From positions 1-36,256 of the IMG/VR virus record IMGVR_UViG_3300023235_000068: a DNA stretch of 36,256 nucleotides; one strand, given 5' to 3'. Under the pieces are notes generated by a model, which was not told the origin of the DNA, did not search any database, and saw only the letters and a program-made list of their open reading frames with translations. Every line of letters begins with the position of its first letter. Within the stretch, counting starts at the first letter, position 1. The position numbers and the translations under genes are program-made. Shown here piece by piece: positions 8,521 to 19,027 of this stretch. This DNA is from a virus.

Positions 8521-10869
8521 TTACTCTCCAAAAATTTGATGTTGCCCTGGCCCCATGTAGGGTTTATGGCCTAAAAAGCTATTAACATAAGGCGACACCA
8601 GCGGCACACTTCCCAGTGGATTCGCTACATTTACAAAATCTTTTGTGGCTTTTTTAGCCCCTTCAAGGTTTCCGCTTGCCAGGGCGAAGCCTGCTACAAG
8701 TGGATCTTCCACCATCTTCATTGCCGCCGTGTTAAACATCTTAACAAACATATTACTGTCTTGCTGCCTTGCATCCATCAGGCGATTAAATACACCTGCG
8801 CCCCCAGCTAATAACTCAAGCGAATAATGCGCCTTCTCCCCAGCGCTCATTTTTGACGGGTCGGGCGGGCTAACACCTCGCGCAATTGAATCCAACATTT
8901 GCGATAAATGCTCTAGCATGATTGTACCCAAAGCCATGTTGGTCGCATACATTAACTTTGATTGCCAGCTGTCCATGTCTTGCATTCCACCAACAACCAC
9001 GCGTCTAAAGAACTGAATAGGGTATGATTTGAATTGCATGATGCTACGCATAATCTCGCCTTCAATAGAGCCAGGGGGGAAATTACCTGTGCTTAACATG
9101 CGTGTGTAGGCTGTTGGGTTCAGTGTAGAAAACTCAGCGGCGGTATCAAACATGCTGAACACCTTACGGTACAAGTCACTTCTGTAATCCAGGAGTGAGC
9201 TTGTCTTGTCGGTTTTTTCCCACAAGGATTTAACCTCATCTTCAGTCATGCGGTTTACGTTATCGACCGTAAAAAAGCCTTTTTCTGTCTTGGAGCGCAA
9301 GCCGTCCCACTCATTAGGTGAGATGTTAAACCGCTCTAATGCTGATTGTTGTTGTTTATTGAGTTTCTCGTAGCCTGCCTTGGATTTCTTCCCGAAGGCT
9401 CTCATAACGGGTTCCATGGCGCTCAATCTATTAGCTGAATCCCATGCCTCCACGCCGTTCAGGTAGAAGAATTTATTGGATAATTTACCAGCCACCGTAC
9501 CAATATCACCGTAGTCAACTTGGCGAGCTACCACACCCATGTGTGAGCGAATGGATGAATGCATGACCTTGGCGAGGTGTTGGCGGCCTTCGTTCTGCGG
9601 TATTAGATTGAAGTTGTTTTTGATGCCGTTTAAAAATGGCCCCCAAAACTCACCTGTCAATCGCTGCGCTATACCTGCAACCTGTGCATTATCCGATAAA
9701 CTCTTCAGTGCTAAATCCGCTAGTTTGGATATGGTGGATATTGTCCGCGTGGCTAATCCGATATTAGCTATGGTTGGGTCCCATGGCTTACTATTCGCTC
9801 CAAGCAATTGAGAAAATATCGCATCGTTCGTGCGGTATTCGATAGACTGCTTCGCTGAATTACCACGTTTATCAACTTCTAATTGGCGAACCTTGTTGTA
9901 CATGCTTTGGGGGTCACTACCGAATATTTTGGCCATACCTGATTGATTGCCTGCAACGTGAATATCCCCCATCCAGGATTTAAATAACGAATCATCGCCG
10001 AATTGCTTGTTACCTTGCCCCCATGAACGCCAGTCTTTGTAAATGTAAAACATTTGTCGTGATTTTTTAATCTTACCCACATCTTTGGCGATTGAAGGAT
10101 TGGTAAACAGAACGCCGTTACCTTGGATGATGTTGTCGTAAGTATTTCCCATCATCTCCTGTACGATTGCCTCGTTTACCTGGCCATGCTCATCAATAGC
10201 CTTGGTTCCCTTGAAGGTTTTCTCAACATCAATGAAGCTTCTAAGTTTTGATACAAAGCTTTCCTTGCCTAATTTTGCAAGTTTAGACTGGTTGTAACCG
10301 CTCCTAAAGTATCTATCGGAGTGGATTTCATCGGGGTGTAATGCGTTGGAGCGGATCAACATATTATTGCGTGATTCAACATACGCCTTCAGTTTATCAG
10401 CTATCTTGTGAACCCTTGAGTCTCCGGACTTAACGCCATCAGCCGCGGCGTAAATCTCATCATTTAATTTGTTACCGGCAAGAATATCAATATCATCCTT
10501 CTCAAGCTCGCCAAATGAGCGCTCGATTAATTCGAGCTTGTCGGCATTCTGAGCGGTCTCAATGTTCGCGTCAGTGTTCTTTTTGGTTTTCTCAAGCAAG
10601 CCACGTTGCGTAACATCCTCGCCGATTTTACGCTCCAGCTTTGAAAACTTTTCCACGTCATTCGCAGCAATTCCTAGGTCTGAATTGAGTGACTCCAAGG
10701 CTTCGTTGCCTATTTCTTTAATCGCAGCTTTGCGTGCGAATGGAATGCCTCCAGCTTCGAGCTCACGGGTACGGTCTCCTACAAGCTTAATGTATCGCTC
10801 TAACTCATCGGACGTGAACAGGTTTAATGCCTCGCGTGCTTCGATTATACAACCTTTAACTTTACTCAT
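8521..10869 (-). CDS. Large internal virion (ejection) protein
   Basis: A 782-residue, largely helical, Lys/Ser/Met-rich protein. The C-terminal quarter carries hydrophobic stretches (MYATNMALGTIMLEHLS around residue 640) like the C-termini of T7-like ejection proteins that enter the host envelope to make a DNA channel. The assignment rests on size, helical composition and position: three large proteins in a row between the tail nozzle and the fibre, as in T7 gp14-gp15-gp16. The start is the ATG at 10869, overlapping the upstream stop as TAATG. A start four codons earlier is possible. Confidence 0.68.
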   Translation of the reverse strand: MSKVKGCIIEAREALNLFTSDELERYIKLVGDRTRELEAGGIPFARKAAIKEIGNEALESLNSDLGIAANDVEKFSKLERKIGEDVTQRGLLEKTKKNTDANIETAQNADKLELIERSFGELEKDDIDILAGNKLNDEIYAAADGVKSGDSRVHKIADKLKAYVESRNNMLIRSNALHPDEIHSDRYFRSGYNQSKLAKLGKESFVSKLRSFIDVEKTFKGTKAIDEHGQVNEAIVQEMMGNTYDNIIQGNGVLFTNPSIAKDVGKIKKSRQMFYIYKDWRSWGQGNKQFGDDSLFKSWMGDIHVAGNQSGMAKIFGSDPQSMYNKVRQLEVDKRGNSAKQSIEYRTNDAIFSQLLGANSKPWDPTIANIGLATRTISTISKLADLALKSLSDNAQVAGIAQRLTGEFWGPFLNGIKNNFNLIPQNEGRQHLAKVMHSSIRSHMGVVARQVDYGDIGTVAGKLSNKFFYLNGVEAWDSANRLSAMEPVMRAFGKKSKAGYEKLNKQQQSALERFNISPNEWDGLRSKTEKGFFTVDNVNRMTEDEVKSLWEKTDKTSSLLDYRSDLYRKVFSMFDTAAEFSTLNPTAYTRMLSTGNFPPGSIEGEIMRSIMQFKSYPIQFFRRVVVGGMQDMDSWQSKLMYATNMALGTIMLEHLSQMLDSIARGVSPPDPSKMSAGEKAHYSLELLAGGAGVFNRLMDARQQDSNMFVKMFNTAAMKMVEDPLVAGFALASGNLEGAKKATKDFVNVANPLGSVPLVSPYVNSFLGHKPYMGPGQHQIFGE

Positions 10870-12932
10870 TACGCACCCCACACACAGGCTATTAGGTCAT
10901 CCAAGGCTTTGCCGCTCGCCTGCCATTGTTTGATTTTCATCTCGGACGATTCAAAGTTTTCTTTCGCAAACTCAAGCTTGGAGTTTTCAACCACTGATTT
11001 TAACTCGTCATTAATGACTGATTCGCCTTGTTCACTTTTTCCTTCGACGGATTCGCCCTCCACACCCTTGACTGAATTCACTTGGTCCTCGGTAATATTG
11101 GCTTTTTTATCGAGCCCAAACTTCTCCAGCTCTCTAGCTTTGGGAACAGACGCGTCAATACGTCGGTTGAGGTACGTCTTGACCATCTCAGGGTTTGCCA
11201 AGTCTTCTATTTTCTTATCTGCCAGGGAAATAAAACGCTTCAGCGCTTCATTGAGGCCGGATTGCTTTTTGTTCATCGCTGCCATATCCACTATATCGGA
11301 TGCAGTTTTGGCATTAGGCCAGACTTGTTTCAAATCCTGCAAACGATTGTATGCCCTTCCCATGCTAAAGTTTTCAGCTAATTCCCCGCCCGGGAAAAGT
11401 TTATCTGTTAAATGCTTCATCTCTTCTGAATGAGACATAAGTTTCATTTCATTTAATTTTTTCTTAAGCTCTAAATGCCTGTTATTTTGAAACTTTTTTT
11501 CAAGCTGCGGCGTGGCTCGGCCTTCAATCTTGCCAATCTCATCTGCCAACTGTAATTTTTCAATTACACGACGCGGCACATAATACGGAACCTCACGTGA
11601 GGTCGTAACGCCTAAGCTTTTCAGGTGCTTGTAAAGATTATTTTGCGTGAACACTTGCCGTTTAAGCGTGCTTTTTGGAATAGTTTTATCGAGAGCAAAT
11701 TTAAACTCTCTCAAGGCCAGGTCATGCGCTGCAATCTTGCGTGTAATGTCTGAGGTCATGCCATTCATGGCCATCAACATGTTAGGATTTTCACGCATCA
11801 TGGCGGCATACGCGTCAAGTTGATTATGGACGATGTACGTTGATAGAAGCTGTCTATCTTCCTCGCCCATGGCGGTTATACTTTCATCAAATAGTGCGCC
11901 CTTGAGATTCTGAACACCCTCTTTGGTGAGAACCTCATTCCACACGCGTCCGGTGAACCTATCATACGGTATTTGAAGTTCTTTGAGCGCATCGAGACCG
12001 CGTTTGTGCGTATCAGGATGGTTAGGATGCTCCAAGTAATCAAGATACCATTCATGCAATTGAGGTGAAATTAACCCTTCTTCCTCAGCCGTTTGCAAGT
12101 GAGCCTGAAGCTCTGAAACTTTACCTTGCTTGGCTGCTTGCTCACCATGAACGCGTTGATTTTCTTTGGTGGTTTCTTCATGGCCGCGAAGTAACCGACC
12201 TAATTCATCGTCCAGTTCTTTGGCTGATTTACCGGCAGCACGCATGGCTAGTACGCCTCGTACGCCTCGGTACGCCACATAACCAGCCGCCATGGCTGAG
12301 CCACCTAGCATGAACCCGTAGTTATCACTCCCCCAGTCTTCAATCGCATGACTTACATCAAATGCGTTGTTAACCGAGTCATAATGCTTGGAAAACTTCT
12401 CAGGTATTTCCATGCCCTTGGTGGCTGTGTAGAAACTTAACGCGTCACCAGCAAGTTCAGCGGTTGAGGCTGCGGGCAAGAACATCTTCATTGAGCCGGT
12501 AGCCAGGTTTTTCAGGGGCGTTTGTGCTGCCAGGTAAGCCGTTGCAACACCTTCGGATGCTTCGCCAGCAATAGCGCTTAAGGCCAGTTTTCTAGCTCCA
12601 AACCCAACCGCACTAGCCACGCCACCACCAACCGCTCCACCTGCAACCATAAACGGTGCAGTAGCCAGCATTGAACCAACAAAGCCACCAATGGTATTGA
12701 GTGACCTTTGGCCCAATCCCTGCCCTGGCGTGTCAATTTGAGCCTGCATTAACGCAATGCGTTCGCTGCTTTTTCGGATGGTTTCATCTGTGCTTGCTCC
12801 AGCAAATACATAATCGCCAATCTGCTTAACCTGGGCGAATGGCTTGGAGAATGCTTCACCAACCGTGCTTGATGTGGATGCCGGATAGATTTGGCCGGTC
12901 TGTGCGCGTATTTGTCGTTCGCCGCCTAGCAT
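10869..12932 (-). CDS. Internal virion (ejection) protein with hydrophobic N-terminal region
   Basis: A 687-residue protein. Residues about 80-160 and 205-225 are Gly/Ala-rich hydrophobic segments (FMVAGGAVGGGVASAVGFG), followed by long charged helices. The last ~90 residues are Glu/Ser/Lys-rich. This pattern suits a protein stored in the capsid and inserted into host membranes during DNA ejection. It lies between the muramidase-bearing ejection protein and the 782-residue protein, each start coupled or closely spaced. GGGG lies upstream of the ATG at 12932. No enzymatic motif was recognised. Confidence 0.66.
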   Translation of the reverse strand: MLGGERQIRAQTGQIYPASTSSTVGEAFSKPFAQVKQIGDYVFAGASTDETIRKSSERIALMQAQIDTPGQGLGQRSLNTIGGFVGSMLATAPFMVAGGAVGGGVASAVGFGARKLALSAIAGEASEGVATAYLAAQTPLKNLATGSMKMFLPAASTAELAGDALSFYTATKGMEIPEKFSKHYDSVNNAFDVSHAIEDWGSDNYGFMLGGSAMAAGYVAYRGVRGVLAMRAAGKSAKELDDELGRLLRGHEETTKENQRVHGEQAAKQGKVSELQAHLQTAEEEGLISPQLHEWYLDYLEHPNHPDTHKRGLDALKELQIPYDRFTGRVWNEVLTKEGVQNLKGALFDESITAMGEEDRQLLSTYIVHNQLDAYAAMMRENPNMLMAMNGMTSDITRKIAAHDLALREFKFALDKTIPKSTLKRQVFTQNNLYKHLKSLGVTTSREVPYYVPRRVIEKLQLADEIGKIEGRATPQLEKKFQNNRHLELKKKLNEMKLMSHSEEMKHLTDKLFPGGELAENFSMGRAYNRLQDLKQVWPNAKTASDIVDMAAMNKKQSGLNEALKRFISLADKKIEDLANPEMVKTYLNRRIDASVPKARELEKFGLDKKANITEDQVNSVKGVEGESVEGKSEQGESVINDELKSVVENSKLEFAKENFESSEMKIKQWQASGKALDDLIACVWGA

Positions 12933-12944
12933 GGTCTGTTACCC

Positions 12945-15900
12945 CTATTTAGCTAAAATATTGAGAATGCCTAAGTCAGAATCAGGATGCCTTCCTTTTC
13001 CTGCGAATGAAAATACAACTTTGCCATTCTCATCAATATACTTAAGCGCTTTAGCTGTTTGCTCAACAAATTTAATGAGCGGCTGCCCTTCAAGCTCAGC
13101 AATAACGTTGTATGATTTAGCGCGTGACTTGGCGAGCCCTTTAAATGTGTGTTGAGGGTGACGCTCTATTACTTTACCTTTTTTATCTTTGATTACCTTG
13201 GGTGCTGTTGCTGTGCTAAGCAAAGATTTTGCCGCCCCCATCCAGTCGCCTTTTTTAACGAATGGCTTAATGTGAGATGCCACTACACCAGGTGGTAGGT
13301 TGTATTGGTCTTTTGTTAGCGTGGCTTTCACTTCATTAGGGGCATCTTTAAGCTCAGGTACGTCCTTTATCAATCCTTTGTAGATTTTGGCGGCATACGC
13401 CTTACCTACAAATTCAACCTGTTTTTCAGTAAGCTCTGCCAGCTTCTTGCGTGGAAGTATCTCATTTACAGCAGCTTGAGTAACGCCATGCCCTCGCGTT
13501 GGAACATCGCCTTGGATGTTTGAGCCCACGCCTTCGGTCTCTTTAATTAAGTTGTATATCTTGGCTTCATCACCCTCACCTTCTACTCCCGACGCTTTGA
13601 ATTCTTTTGACTTCATAAACGTATCTAGCTTGGATTTAATATCAGCCTTGGTATCGTCTGGTTTAATTGATTCTGATATTTTATTTCTAACCTCAGCCTC
13701 GCTTAAGTCAGAATCTTTAAACGCCTTAGACTTTATAAACTCATCAGTCAGTGACTTAATGTCATCACCTGGTTTAACCGTTTTAGATTCCGGTTTAGCT
13801 TCTTCCTTGCCTTCCTGCTTCGTAACCTTGGATTCACCCTTCCAAGCATTCTCACCCAACCACTTCATGCGTTTATGCATGGCCTGGTCGTATTCGTCTG
13901 CTTGCTTCTGAGTATTGAACTTCCCAAGGTGGTCGCCGGTTCTATGGAAATTCGCTACGGCTGCGTCTTCTGAAACTTCCTTGTCGTTAACAATGGTAGG
14001 TAACAAGATGGTTTTCCCATCTTCTTCAATTGTCATAGTTCGGACGGTACTGTAACCGCCGTCTTGATTCCAAACTTTTTCCCGCTTATCCAGGTCAATA
14101 TTGCCCTGTTCGGTTGGCCGTGGAATGCTATCACGCCGTATAAAGCTGGGTAGTTTGGTCACTCCAGCATCAGGAACGCCCGGAATTGATTCCTTGCCCT
14201 CAAATTTATTCATGAACTTGGAAACAAAACCCTGTTTATTAACGCCGGATTCGTCTAACTCAGCCGAACGCCATACGCTTTCATTGTAAATTTCACTGTA
14301 AGCTGGGTTTCCATTCTTGTCCGGGATAACCAGGCCGTTGGAATCCACCACCATTATCCGGCCACCAGGCGAACTCACCAATGAAGGTGCGCTTGTGTCC
14401 CAAACATTCCTGGCATTTGCTGGGCCAACCGCTTCGATTACCTTCTGTTTCGCAACATTCAAGGCATGACCGGTAAGCACTTGCATCTCATTCTTCTCAA
14501 GCGGGACATTGTTTTTATCGAGTGAGTAATTACTGCCCTGCTCAACTTTATACGCCGCCTCCATATTGGTCGTGAAGTCCTTGATGTAGCTATCAACGTG
14601 CTCCATCTTGTAGTCATTATTTTGCGCTGCCATGAACTTCACGTAACGCTTAGCTGCCTCAACTTGGCCGTTAACTACCGCGCCACCACCTGGCTGCATT
14701 CTTAACCATGGGGAGAATTGTGATAATTGAGGCGAAATCTTAGCTTCAAGCTTTTTATCAGAATAACCGTCCTTGCTGGTATCGAGCTGGGCATAATGTT
14801 CCTGAGCCGTCTTGCCTATTTCACCCTGGGATAAAATATTATCCTGCTGTGAAAGCATCAACTGCGTCACAAAACGTTCATCACCACCATTACCAAGTAA
14901 GCCAGCCGCGTATACAGTTAGTTGTTTACGTGGTTCTTTAGGGAATAAATTCATGGCATAGACACGGTTTTCAGTGCTTAGCATACGCATGTTGTTAATC
15001 GCGCCACGAACATCAGCCCCGCTCGCAAATGAATCGCGTATCGGCTTCGCGTACTGCTCGGGTATTGGCTGACGACGGTCATCAGGATAATTCATGCCAA
15101 TACCGACGGCATTGGTTTTGCTGATTAAGTCATTAAGATTATCGACGCTTTGCTGATACTTGGTGTGGGCTTGCTGTTCTGCATCACCAAACGGGACAGA
15201 ATCATTTATCGTAACTTGACGGTCATTGTGGTCGCGCCACATTCTAGCGCCTTCAGGCGTTCCGGTGACATACGACGTATAAAACCCTGGTTGCTCGGTG
15301 TCATTCATGAAGGTACTTAAACGGTGAAGATATCCCTCCTCTTGCAGGGTCTTTTCTGGCTTCGCCTTAAGATGGTCTACGCGCTTTCTGAGCACATTAA
15401 AATCTTTGGTTGAGTTAATGTCACCAGTGGCTAATATTGCTCCCTCACCATAGTTAATGACACCATCCACTTCATTGGGTTTTAATTTAATTACATCGTC
15501 TACGGACGGAATTGCACCAGACGCATATTGAGACTTAATATCTTTAAGTGTTAACTGGCTTGAGTAATGACCTGAATTCATCGCTGTATGGTGGTCAATC
15601 GGTAGACCAGCGTTAGACATGGGAATTTTAGCGGTATCCATCGCATGCAATGCACTAGCATGAGAAGCCGTCAATTTTCCTTCATGCATTTTTTGAGCTA
15701 CTTTTTGCGCAACTTCAACCTGTCCTTGCATCTGCTTGTGTAAACTTAACGCCTCGGTTGGCGTTAATACACCTGAAGCAACTTGACCGCGAATAGATTC
15801 GTACTGGTCTTCGATGAATTGGTCAGCTTGTTCAGGGTCTCTAAATAGTTTCTGAATAATAGTTTGAGACGTATTGCCAAACGCTGTTAACGAAGCGTAC

Positions 15901-16313
15901 TTTGCTTGCATTCTTCCGAGTGTAATTTCCTTCTCGGACGCTGATAGGTTTAAGTCTCGCACCATAGAATCAGCTGAGGAATTGAGTTGTGACCTATCGC
16001 CACCGTTTAGCTTCGAGTTATGTTTTATTTGCTCGATGGACGCATGGGCGTTACGTGCTATTTCTGCCGAGTGATTCGGGCTTTTGAACATTTCAAGCTT
16101 GCTGTTTGCCTCAACATCTTGAATCATGCTGTGTGTTTGGATCAAGTTAGATTTAGATGCAGCACTTGCGTAGTCTATGGATTTCTCCATGGTTCGCCCG
16201 GCAATCATACCTAATGTTTGCGCTATGTTGTTTAAGCCTTTGGATGCAGAATTAGTCTGAGGAGCCTGAATAACGGGATTGGTGTTGGTGTCTCTAGCGA
16301 ATTCCTGAGCCAT
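12945..16313 (-). CDS. Large ejection protein with C-terminal lysozyme-like (muramidase) domain
   Basis: A 1122-residue protein. Residues 1-730 are helical and Gln/Asn-rich like T7-type internal virion proteins. Residues about 748-812 hold a module common in large phage virion proteins (STVRTMTI, LLPTIV, RTGDHLGKF). A Lys/Glu/Asp-rich linker (about 820-915) contains two similar FxKSKxFKxS segments. Residues about 920-1085 resemble GH24-type lysozymes: Glu 927 in KETEG, Asp 936 nine residues later, then PTRGHG, and downstream YNLPPG and KGLAKSRAKSYN, matching the family's YNLG and GLxxRR signatures. The 9-residue Glu-Asp spacing equals that of T4 lysozyme (E11, D20). Likely locally digests peptidoglycan during DNA entry. 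Confidence 0.8.
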   Translation of the reverse strand: MAQEFARDTNTNPVIQAPQTNSASKGLNNIAQTLGMIAGRTMEKSIDYASAASKSNLIQTHSMIQDVEANSKLEMFKSPNHSAEIARNAHASIEQIKHNSKLNGGDRSQLNSSADSMVRDLNLSASEKEITLGRMQAKYASLTAFGNTSQTIIQKLFRDPEQADQFIEDQYESIRGQVASGVLTPTEALSLHKQMQGQVEVAQKVAQKMHEGKLTASHASALHAMDTAKIPMSNAGLPIDHHTAMNSGHYSSQLTLKDIKSQYASGAIPSVDDVIKLKPNEVDGVINYGEGAILATGDINSTKDFNVLRKRVDHLKAKPEKTLQEEGYLHRLSTFMNDTEQPGFYTSYVTGTPEGARMWRDHNDRQVTINDSVPFGDAEQQAHTKYQQSVDNLNDLISKTNAVGIGMNYPDDRRQPIPEQYAKPIRDSFASGADVRGAINNMRMLSTENRVYAMNLFPKEPRKQLTVYAAGLLGNGGDERFVTQLMLSQQDNILSQGEIGKTAQEHYAQLDTSKDGYSDKKLEAKISPQLSQFSPWLRMQPGGGAVVNGQVEAAKRYVKFMAAQNNDYKMEHVDSYIKDFTTNMEAAYKVEQGSNYSLDKNNVPLEKNEMQVLTGHALNVAKQKVIEAVGPANARNVWDTSAPSLVSSPGGRIMVVDSNGLVIPDKNGNPAYSEIYNESVWRSAELDESGVNKQGFVSKFMNKFEGKESIPGVPDAGVTKLPSFIRRDSIPRPTEQGNIDLDKREKVWNQDGGYSTVRTMTIEEDGKTILLPTIVNDKEVSEDAAVANFHRTGDHLGKFNTQKQADEYDQAMHKRMKWLGENAWKGESKVTKQEGKEEAKPESKTVKPGDDIKSLTDEFIKSKAFKDSDLSEAEVRNKISESIKPDDTKADIKSKLDTFMKSKEFKASGVEGEGDEAKIYNLIKETEGVGSNIQGDVPTRGHGVTQAAVNEILPRKKLAELTEKQVEFVGKAYAAKIYKGLIKDVPELKDAPNEVKATLTKDQYNLPPGVVASHIKPFVKKGDWMGAAKSLLSTATAPKVIKDKKGKVIERHPQHTFKGLAKSRAKSYNVIAELEGQPLIKFVEQTAKALKYIDENGKVVFSFAGKGRHPDSDLGILNILAK

Positions 16314-16786
16314 TATAAATCCTCTGCACGTGGGAGCTTGCTACCCTTGGGTGATTTAGGTAGGTTATTTACCATCGTAGCTGTGTTAAATGAAAACTCC
16401 GCTACGTCTCCGAACAACTGAGCGTGAAGGTTTCGTTTAACATTCTTCTTCTCGGTTTCAAATGCATCTTCACCAATGGATTCAGCTAACCTATCGTTTC
16501 GAGATTGCTTGGCTCCTGAGTTGATCGTGTCTCGCTGTATGGCATTGAAGCTTGGGGAGTCGAATGACACACCCCTCGTAGACATTTGAGCCGCCTGCCT
16601 GCTTAAAATCTTTTCAGTTACGTCAAGATTTTGAAGTTGCTTTTGCTGATACTGCACGGTCTGCAACTTGGCTTGCTGATTAATAGCTGATAAATCAGCT
16701 TGCGCCGCCTCTTTTTCAGCGCTCATTTTAGCAATGGTTGCCCCTGCGGATATTGCGGCCAATGCGATACTTGCTTCAACGCCCAT
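16313..16786 (-). CDS. Internal virion protein, gp14-like
   Basis: A 157-residue protein with an Ala-rich hydrophobic N-terminus (IALAAISAGATIAK) and a long Gln/Ala-rich helix, the look of the small T7-type ejection protein (gp14) that forms an outer-membrane pore. It is first of the three ejection genes, after the tail nozzle gene, as in T7. SD GAGG precedes the ATG at 16786. Its stop overlaps the next start (TAATG). Confidence 0.75.
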   Translation of the reverse strand: MGVEASIALAAISAGATIAKMSAEKEAAQADLSAINQQAKLQTVQYQQKQLQNLDVTEKILSRQAAQMSTRGVSFDSPSFNAIQRDTINSGAKQSRNDRLAESIGEDAFETEKKNVKRNLHAQLFGDVAEFSFNTATMVNNLPKSPKGSKLPRAEDL

Positions 16787-16799
16787 AATTACCTCTGTG

Positions 16800-18935
16800 T
16801 TAAATAACGGCCATGTCTATTTCGTAGCCAATCGATAGTATTTGTAAATCAAACGGTGACGACTGTGTAATCACAATAGATTCAGGGTCAAACCGACTGT
16901 AACCGGAAACAGGGGAGAATATCGCCGTGTCTGTTTTAGGAACTAATGGCGCGCCTGCCTGTATCTCTGCAAAACTTTGGTACTGAACCAGTTTACCGTT
17001 GATTTTGAAGTTAAGTGACTCGTAATAATCAACATACACACGGTTAATCTGCTTCTGGTATGACGACGCTGTGGCGCTATAAAATGGATACATGGGTTTT
17101 ATTTCCACGTCATACAGCAATCCTATTTGAACTACCCCGGATTTACTTAAGGGATTGTCTAGGGTAATCGAGCCACCAACTACGGTCTTCTTGCCAAAAT
17201 CCTGGTTATCAAACACCGCTTGAACCTCATACCCCTCGAATAACAATAACCCATCCACCGTCCCGTCTGAATTCATGTACTTGAACTGTGAGCCGTCAAT
17301 ATAAACGCCCTGCTCAAACCGCTCAATCAGGAACTTATCACTGTTCTCGTAGTACTTTAGAACGTAAACCTGATTACCTACCGTTACGATATCAATTAAC
17401 TGCACATCTTGAAGCTGTTTAACGCCATCAATCGTAACGTACGCCCTGAACTGCATGGGCGTTAATGCTGATAATCCAGCTTGTTGGGCAAACTGAAACG
17501 CGGTTATTGTGTTGTCCGCCTGGTTTAGGAAGTAAATAAAATTATCTTGCGACGTGTCCGTACCCTGGAGCAATGCGCGACTCTCGGGGTTCTTAACCAG
17601 GCTTTGGCTTTGCGGCGCAATGTTTGTTGCCCGATACGCCAGGCCTACACCTTCGAAATGAAAGTTAATCGCGGCTTTACCGGTCTTCTGAACAAAGTAT
17701 GAATCATTCAAATAATTCTGTGGCTTTAGAAGCGATGATGAACCGTAGGAGGATTGCTGACGCACCGAAAACGTACTGGGCGTTAACCCTGTGTCTTCAT
17801 TCTGAGGCGCGGCAAACTCGTAATTGGTGGTGTAGATTTCCATCTGTTTACCACCGTTCAGCCAGTTAATTTCACCCGCACTTGTCTGCCCAAGCGTGTA
17901 AATGATGGCGTCAGTATCCGCACCTGTGCCCACATCAAACGATATTGGCTGATTGAGCTTGGAGCCAAAAACGGTGTTCGGGAGTAATTCCGTATTACCA
18001 AACCATAAACGATTCTGGAAATACAGAACCTTAGCAGGGTATCCTAGACCGTATGGGTTATCTGGTGCCTTTACCCACGCTGGCTGCCTGATTGAATATT
18101 GAGAGCCTACGGTTGATAGAGTCCCCGTATCAAATGATACTTGCACAAGGATGGTAAAAATTACCTGTGTGCCACTGGGATCTACACCTGTGATGATGCC
18201 GTAACCAACTGGTGATGTTGCACTCACACCAGCGCCAACAATCTGACCGCCCAACCATGCATTATTGTACAAGCCCGAAGATGGAAGGCTGCTAAACGTG
18301 AAGGTCATGGTGCTACCACTTGTACGTGTTCCTGAGTTTGCCACTACCGTTTGATTGTAGTTTACCTGATTAAAATCATACGCTGCTAACGGGTAGATAT
18401 CCAAATACTGCCACGCAAATGTTAGCGGGTCGTACATCGGTATGTAAATTCTGGCTGGCGGGTAGTTAGGTGAAGTGATAACCAGTGAGTCATTATCTTG
18501 TGAGTAGTCTAATTCATCTAAGTCAGACGCGCTGTAATCCCATGGGGCACTCTGGACCAACGTTAGCGTTGGGTCGTCGATAACTACATTAGCGCCCGTG
18601 TATGTAACCACAAGCTTACCATTGAATGTACCTACAAACTTTTGATTCTCTGGCGCACTGAACACATAGAAAGCTTTGTTTGCACCAAGTATTAAGTAGT
18701 ACTCACCGTTCTTGTCGACAAATTCGTACATAGTTGACTGGAGTGATGCGTAACCGGTTGCGTCAGTCTCAACGATGGTCCCTTTGCGTTTCTTAGATAG
18801 TCCTGTTGTACCAACTTCGCAATTAAGTAAGCTTTGAGCGGCTGTGAGGTATGATTCAACGTCGCTGCGTTTCCACGTGACTTGGTCTACCTGGCCCGCC
18901 GTGAACATACTTTGTCTAATAGTCTTGAGCGCCAT
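16800..18935 (-). CDS. Tail tubular protein B (tail nozzle), T7 gp12-like
   Basis: A 711-residue beta-rich protein. It shows the recurrent pattern of podovirus nozzle proteins: FTAGQVDQVTWKRSDVESY at the start, a 'GTTGLSKKRKGT' segment, YPPARIYIP near residue 160, and the central GYPAKVLYFQNRLWFGNT (about 300-317) followed by INWLNGGKQMEIYTT. It forms the distal tail tube through which DNA leaves. The start could be 18935 (GGAT upstream) or the ATG at 18947; the shorter form is chosen because the family motif begins within ten residues. It lies 92 bp downstream of tail tubular A. Confidence 0.9.
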   Translation of the reverse strand: MALKTIRQSMFTAGQVDQVTWKRSDVESYLTAAQSLLNCEVGTTGLSKKRKGTIVETDATGYASLQSTMYEFVDKNGEYYLILGANKAFYVFSAPENQKFVGTFNGKLVVTYTGANVVIDDPTLTLVQSAPWDYSASDLDELDYSQDNDSLVITSPNYPPARIYIPMYDPLTFAWQYLDIYPLAAYDFNQVNYNQTVVANSGTRTSGSTMTFTFSSLPSSGLYNNAWLGGQIVGAGVSATSPVGYGIITGVDPSGTQVIFTILVQVSFDTGTLSTVGSQYSIRQPAWVKAPDNPYGLGYPAKVLYFQNRLWFGNTELLPNTVFGSKLNQPISFDVGTGADTDAIIYTLGQTSAGEINWLNGGKQMEIYTTNYEFAAPQNEDTGLTPSTFSVRQQSSYGSSSLLKPQNYLNDSYFVQKTGKAAINFHFEGVGLAYRATNIAPQSQSLVKNPESRALLQGTDTSQDNFIYFLNQADNTITAFQFAQQAGLSALTPMQFRAYVTIDGVKQLQDVQLIDIVTVGNQVYVLKYYENSDKFLIERFEQGVYIDGSQFKYMNSDGTVDGLLLFEGYEVQAVFDNQDFGKKTVVGGSITLDNPLSKSGVVQIGLLYDVEIKPMYPFYSATASSYQKQINRVYVDYYESLNFKINGKLVQYQSFAEIQAGAPLVPKTDTAIFSPVSGYSRFDPESIVITQSSPFDLQILSIGYEIDMAVI

Positions 18936-19027
18936 GAATTCATCCAACCATTCACCGGTAATTTATTAAGATTATATTAACACATCCCAAGCTAGAATTA
19001 ATATGTATAAATTTAGACAAATGTGAT

